Assembly (NCBI GenBank): GCA_947179155.2
Contig: OX359270.1
Location: 5,897,577-5,961,576 of the forward strand
Origin: Hedera helix
Lineage: Eukaryota > Streptophyta > Magnoliopsida > Apiales > Araliaceae
DNA length: 64,000 bases
Direction of reading: 5' to 3'
In this document: positions 60,061 through 64,000 of the stretch, piece by piece
How the letters are laid out: each line of letters begins with the position of its first letter
Numbering within the stretch: position 1 is the stretch's first letter
Made by a program: the position numbers and the translations under genes
Notes under the pieces: model-generated
The model's input: the letters and a program-made list of their open reading frames with translations, nothing else
Told to the model about the DNA's origin: nothing
Databases searched by the model: none

Positions 60061-60491
60061 ATGGAGACAGAGAATGAATCGTCGCTTGAAAAGAAAAAAG
60101 AAAGAATGGAAGAAAGAGAATATTGGAATAAATTCCTTTTTTTTTTTATATATCTAATCGGTTATGTAAAAAAAAAAGAATTTATTTTAGATGAAATTCC
60201 GTTCCCTCATAATTAGTTCCGTTAGAAACAGAATTTAACCTAGAGGGAATTCTCTACGGAGCTACGGTGCGGCGAGCGGGAAAAATTGCCACCAAAACTA
60301 ATAAGCTAACTTCAACAAAATTTCTGACAAAAATAATCCTTAATTCTGATGGATTTATCATTGGCGGATTATTCCACTGGGAATAATTTAATTTTGACAG
60401 AAATTTTTTTTTCAAAAATTAATCCCTCGAAATTAAAATATTTTTTTTATAATAAAATAATTTTTTTTTTCTCATAATACCTAACATAATT

Positions 60492-61018
60492 CAAATACTC
60501 AAGTAGAGAGGATGATTAGCGTTCATGCATGGAAGACTTTCCCATTTTATTTTTGGATTTTCTTAGAATGTTAACAGCACATTCTAAGCGCAAAATATAA
60601 TGCATAATAATATTTATTTATGTATTTGCACTGAATTCAATGCATAAAAAACTAATATACTAGTAGACCCCATGTATTGAATTCCGTATAAATATATAAA
60701 TAAATAAAATTTATCCTTATTTTTTGCGCTTAGTATGTGTCTTTAAGAGGACCTTTATTTTTCTCTCTCTCTTTTTAATTCTTCAGCTGATTTGACAGCC
60801 CCAATAAAAAAACTAATCTTTTACTTCGTGTGTCAGTAAATGGATGATAAATTGTCAGAAGAATAAAGAAAAAATTAGGTCAAACTGGTGAACAGTCGAG
60901 AAGAATTTTACAAATTAAGCCAAGTTACGGTGCTTAATTGTTGTGTATGCATGTGTTGTCCTCTCTCGCTATTGATCGATATTTTTAGAGCAAAATTATG
61001 TTCTCCAAAATAAATATA
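60492..61018. other. Intergenic DNA
   Basis: No gene. A weak inverted relation between CACATTCTAAGCGCAAAATA (~60580) and TTTTTTGCGCTTAGTATGTG (~60720) suggests a short fold-back or MITE at ~60575-60745. Confidence 0.35.
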
Positions 61019-61026
61019 TATTTAAC

Positions 61027-61554
61027 CAAGAACGAAGCCTGGTTGTGGGGTTAATTGCCCCTACCGATTTTTTGTTTTATTTTATAATATATAAAAAAAT
61101 TTAAAATTTTAAATATTATATACAAATTGACCCTACTAAAATTTTATAATTTTTTTAATATATGAGATCAAATTAAAAATTTATAATTTTCTCACTTAAG
61201 TCTTAATGTCATATCTTTATTACTTCGTCTATATATGTATGTTCACATAATCTTCTTAAACTAATTAATAATTTATTTTATATTATTTTTTGAAGAATTA
61301 ATTATTTATAAATAATTTGTCTTTAAAAAAATATGTTAGTGGTCAATAGGTTGTATATATACATATATATAAATATATATAGAGTTAACAATTATTATAT
61401 TACCATTGTAATCAAATATATATTTTATATATGTAACCCAAAAGTATAAAATTATTTAAAAAAATTGGCTCGTCATTGTATTTAACGATACTTTATAATT
61501 ATTTATAGACTCATAATTTGACTCCACTAAACTTTTATTTTGGCTTCGTCATTG
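61027..61554. mobile_element. Non-autonomous hAT element with duplicated right end
   Basis: The ends are inverted repeats: left CAAGAACGAAGCC, right complement CAATGACGAAGCC. The 8-bp duplication TATTTAAC flanks it (61019-61026 and 61555-61562). The right end plus flank also occurs 76 bases earlier, GGCTCGTCATTG|TATTTAACGATAC at ~61468-61491. The element therefore has two consecutive right ends, each followed by the same host sequence. AT-rich, no coding capacity. Confidence 0.7.
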
Positions 61555-61562
61555 TATTTAAC

Positions 61563-62477
61563 GATACTTTATAATTGTTCTAATCATACTTTTTGTTCTT
61601 ACAACATATTTTTTTACGATATTAACTGCCTAAAATACAGATTACTTAATTTAATATAGCAGTGTGTGTGTGTTTGTGTGTGTATATACTTCGAATAATA
61701 TATTTGAATGTGATGGATGGGTTAAAATTGGAACGCTATGATTAAAAAAAATTGTAGTTGTAATATTGTCTACTGTAAATTTTAAATTCTTTAGAATTTA
61801 ATTTACTTTATTTACTTTTTTCTTTTTTTGGTTAAAAATATTTCATTCCTTAAGAAAAATTATCGTTATTACATTAACTATTTTTATTTGTATCATATTT
61901 TACATTATATTTATAAAAAAATAGTTATTTTATTTTTCTAATTCTTTAAATGGTACAGTAAAGTTCAGTGTACACTTAGAAGATCTCGGCTGAAAGTATT
62001 ATTATTAATAAATTTTTATTACATATCAAATTAATTCACATATTTTTACATGATACTCTAAGTATCATCGGCTATATTTTAATTTGAACTTTAAACTTTA
62101 ATCTTAAAATTAATTTACACTCAGAACATTTTGTGAATTAAATGCACTCTATAATTTTAGTGAGAATACAAAATACACCCTCTGAATTAAAATAATTTGC
62201 ACCCTAACTTTTCGTGCAACGTGCACAAATTGTTTTAAAACTCAAAATTTAGGGGCATACAACTCATCCATAACAACCGATTGTTGGAAATACTATTCCA
62301 GTAACCACATCTTAGTCTATCAATTATAATAATTAATGGATTGGATTAACTACAATAAGGGCATATGGAAGTCAATATCGCTAAAGACTCTAGCAGTACG
62401 GTCACTCTACGATTGGCCATTGTACAACTAAGCCAAAATTTTTTTGCAAACAAAGGTATGTTGAATATTAGTGATGT
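61563..62477. other. AT-rich intergenic DNA
   Basis: No gene. A (GT)n run at ~61663-61683. A block GGTCACTCTACGATTGG at ~62399 recurs at ~63981, on the other side of the next transposon. Confidence 0.35.
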
Positions 62478-62764
62478 ATTGGAGGTATGGTTGTAAACGA
62501 ACCCAAATTGGTCGTGCTCGACTTGAAAAAATCCGAACGGGACTTGAGTTCGTTTTTATTATTAGGCGAGTCGATTTCGAGCAGATTTTATGATTCGACA
62601 CCTCAAACGAGCCAGATATGAGAGACCTTATGCTTAGCTCGTTTTCTTCACGAGTAGTTCGATATATTTCGAATCATTAAGCATGAATTTGATCGAATAT
62701 GTTTAGTTATGGTTCACGAGTATGCTTATATATACATATGTATATACTGTAAACATACTCATTT

Positions 62765-62884
62765 TTACATCGTAGGAGGAGTCATCAGAAATAACATCAG
62801 AGGAGACATTGGAGGTAAAGTCGGACTGTCGGAGGCTGCTACAAAGAATAGAAGGAGGATACATAAGAAAAATAAGCTCTCCAT
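62765..62884 (-). pseudogene. Captured 5' gene fragment: signal-peptide ORF (39 codons)
   Basis: On the minus strand, ATG at 62884 to TAA at 62765. The product opens MESLFFLCILLLFFVAASDS, a textbook secretory signal peptide with a likely cut after VAAS, followed by a Pro-rich PTLPPMSPL stretch. Upstream (62885-~63240 plus coordinates) is leader- and promoter-like sequence: a TATA-type motif (AAATATAAACTC) about 60 bases before the ATG, then a CTCTCTCTGC leader. This is what the first exon of a secreted or cell-surface protein gene looks like. The frame stops soon after, at or beyond the probable exon end. I do not recognise the parent family. Confidence 0.55.
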
Positions 62885-63462
62885 GAAGAGACAGAAAAGA
62901 ACGGAAGAATCTTGCAGAGAGAGAGTTTATATTTTTAATTTTGTATTTATGAGCTCTTTCTTTCCTTGTAAACTTGTAGTTACCGAGGTGGGGTGAACGT
63001 ACAGTAAGGATAGCTGGGTAGGACAGTAATAGTTGTTGTTGTTACCAAGAATTGTGACTGTTTGTCTAACAAAAAGATGGTAAAGATTAGAAAAAAAAAG
63101 GACATAAATGGGTTAGTGGAGTAGCTTTTCTTTTGTGACATAAATATTGTAATGGGTTTTGAGCGGGAGCAGGCTGAAAGCAGGCGTGGCAAATGGGTTT
63201 TATACTTTTATTTGGGGAAGAGAGAGAAATGTGTGGAAAAAATAGAAAAGAAACAAAAAGTTGACAGCGTGCATCATCAATTCATCATCATCAAACCCAA
63301 TCCCATATTTCTCATACCTTGCCTCCTATGATAATCCCTCTCCAAACTCTGCCAAAAAATTCCACAAATACTATACATGTATCCAGACTTGCTTGACCAG
63401 TGCAATCTGAGAACTTGTTATACATGTTGTAGGAGAACTAGTCAGAAAAGAAGACTCTCCGT

Positions 63463-63769
63463 ATGCTGCTCTGGAAAATCACCATTTATAGGCATTAATT
63501 AAGAGCTGTGTGTTGCGCGCGACTTTGGCAGATAAAAACTTGTGTTGTAATATTGATGTTCACTATTGTGTATATGTATATATGTAATAATGCTGCAAGA
63601 TCTAGATGCGGTCATGTTATTTAGTTTCACAATGTATCAAGCATATCTACAATTCTACATATACTAATTTTTCTCATTTAATGAATTCCCCTTGCTTATA
63701 TGCTTGAATAAAACCCTCATTCGTTGCTCTAGAAAATCACCATTGACAGGCGTTAATTAAGACCCTGTT
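63463..63769 (+). repeat. Direct repeat pair inside the captured region
   Basis: A ~45-base block at 63463-63508 (GAAAATCACCATT ... AGGCATTAATTAAGA) recurs at 63724-63769 with a few changes (GAAAATCACCATT ... AGGCGTTAATTAAGA). The second copy ends near where the hAT subterminal repeats begin, so the pair may mark a capture or repair junction. Confidence 0.6.
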
Positions 63770-64000
63770 CGAATTTACTCTAGTTCGAATCAAAACAAAT
63801 TGTTCGAACATTTGTGAGTTGAATCGAGCCGAATTCGAGTACCATTTTTTCCTAACGAGTCGAATACAAGCATGTACTGTAATTTTGTTGTCGAACCGAA
63901 TACGAGCAGCCCAGTATCCGAATCGGCCCGACTCGCTTACAACCTTAATTGGAGGGAACCAAAAGAGATCATGAGTATTGGTCACTCTACGATCGGTTGA

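Larger units (their letters stand above)
36854..60479 (-). mobile_element. CACTA (En/Spm) DNA transposon with nested insertions
   Basis: The left end reads TACTACAAGAAAAAGTG, one base off the CACTACAAGAAAAA terminal repeat of the superfamily. The right end, in reverse, is TATTATGAGAAAAAAA, a weaker match that overlaps Copia LTR sequence, so that border is uncertain within ~60455-60479. Subterminal regions on both sides are rich in GTCGGAA/TTCCGAC-type motifs (36880-37190 and ~60180-60400). Both transposase genes lie on the minus strand: a tnp2-type gene (53594-55594) and a Ptta/En/Spm gene (from 53401 leftward). Removing the nested gypsy, hAT and solo-LTR insertions leaves about 6.8 kb, a normal size for the group. 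Confidence 0.8.
34780..60486 (-). mobile_element. Copia retrotransposon remnant, outermost layer of a nested stack
   Basis: The exact 5-bp duplication TAATT flanks the element at 34775-34779 and 60487-60491. The two LTRs start TGTTAGGAATTAAA and end CCTAACA. Between them lie only gag and protease remnants on the minus strand; integrase, reverse transcriptase and RNase H are missing. The right (5') LTR is split by the CACTA element: its first part is 36521-~36853 and its last bases (CCTAACA) are 60480-60486. A primer-binding-site-like TTGGTATTAAGAAC lies just inside the right LTR (minus strand, ~36506-36520). The outer matching duplication confirms one insertion later expanded from ~2 kb to 25.7 kb. 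Confidence 0.85.
62486..63947. mobile_element. hAT-type element carrying a captured gene fragment
   Basis: The exact 8-bp duplication ATTGGAGG flanks it (62478-62485 and 63948-63955). The ends are inverted repeats: left TATGGTTGTAAACGAAC, right complement TAAGGTTGTAAGCGAGTC. The outer ~230 bases on the left (62486-62715) and ~190 on the right (63757-63947) are rich in TTCGAA/TCGA/GAGTCGA motifs, as expected for hAT subterminal repeats. The ~1 kb between is of different composition and holds a promoter-like stretch and an ORF with a signal peptide. It encodes no transposase. Confidence 0.8.

Noticed and set aside
59880..60216. Small basic coiled-coil-like ORF (60007-60216, rich in Lys and Glu)
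   Set aside because: Composition comes from an A-rich tract in the CACTA leader region; no conserved motif and opposite to the transposase genes.

Overview
This is a plant nuclear genome window, most likely from a repeat-rich eudicot. It has two split genes with ordinary GT-AG introns, very AT-rich intergenic DNA, and plant-type transposons over more than half its length. The species cannot be fixed from the sequence alone. I found no CRISPR array, operon, rRNA or tRNA gene.

Left third (1-27 kb): two intact-looking host genes on the + strand. The first (3188-9207, ten exons) encodes a PLP-dependent D-cysteine desulfhydrase of the ACC-deaminase family, with a likely N-terminal organelle presequence. 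The second (20243-25206, four coding exons, with a probable 5' UTR exon near 15.0 kb and a ~5-kb leader intron) encodes a nuclear protein with a TFIIS central (M) domain and a SPOC domain. Between them, on the minus strand (9705-10472), lies the broken 3' end of a HAK/KUP potassium transporter. Several small non-autonomous transposons sit in this part, some with exact target-site duplications (TSDs). Downstream of the second gene are three tandem copies of a ~345-bp repeat (26032-27062).

Middle (28.4-33.6 kb): a decayed hAT transposase gene of the ZMYM1/TTF-zinc-finger type is split by a 2.46-kb solo LTR.

Right half (34.78-60.49 kb): a nested transposon stack that can be unpacked almost base by base. 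A minus-strand Copia remnant (TSD TAATT at both outer ends, 25.7 kb apart) carries a minus-strand CACTA (En/Spm) element in its 5' LTR. The CACTA element carries a hAT-like element (TSD GCTACAAG), a 13.6-kb Ty3/gypsy Tekay-like retrotransposon (TSD TCCGG/TTCGG) and a solo LTR. The gypsy element is itself hit by an unrelated 1.5-kb solo LTR (TSD CTATC) in its 5' LTR and by a reverse-oriented solo LTR of its own family (TSD AGATC) in its integrase. Five LTRs of this gypsy family are present. Two lack, at the exact splice junction, a ~250-bp GT-AG segment that the other three keep just downstream of the TATA box; this looks like a spliceable intron in the retrotransposon leader.

Right end (60.5-64 kb): two more hAT-type elements with exact 8-bp TSDs. 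The last (62486-63947) appears to carry a captured host gene start: a promoter-like stretch and an ORF beginning with a signal peptide.

The two host genes are not functionally linked. The rest records successive transposon insertion and decay.
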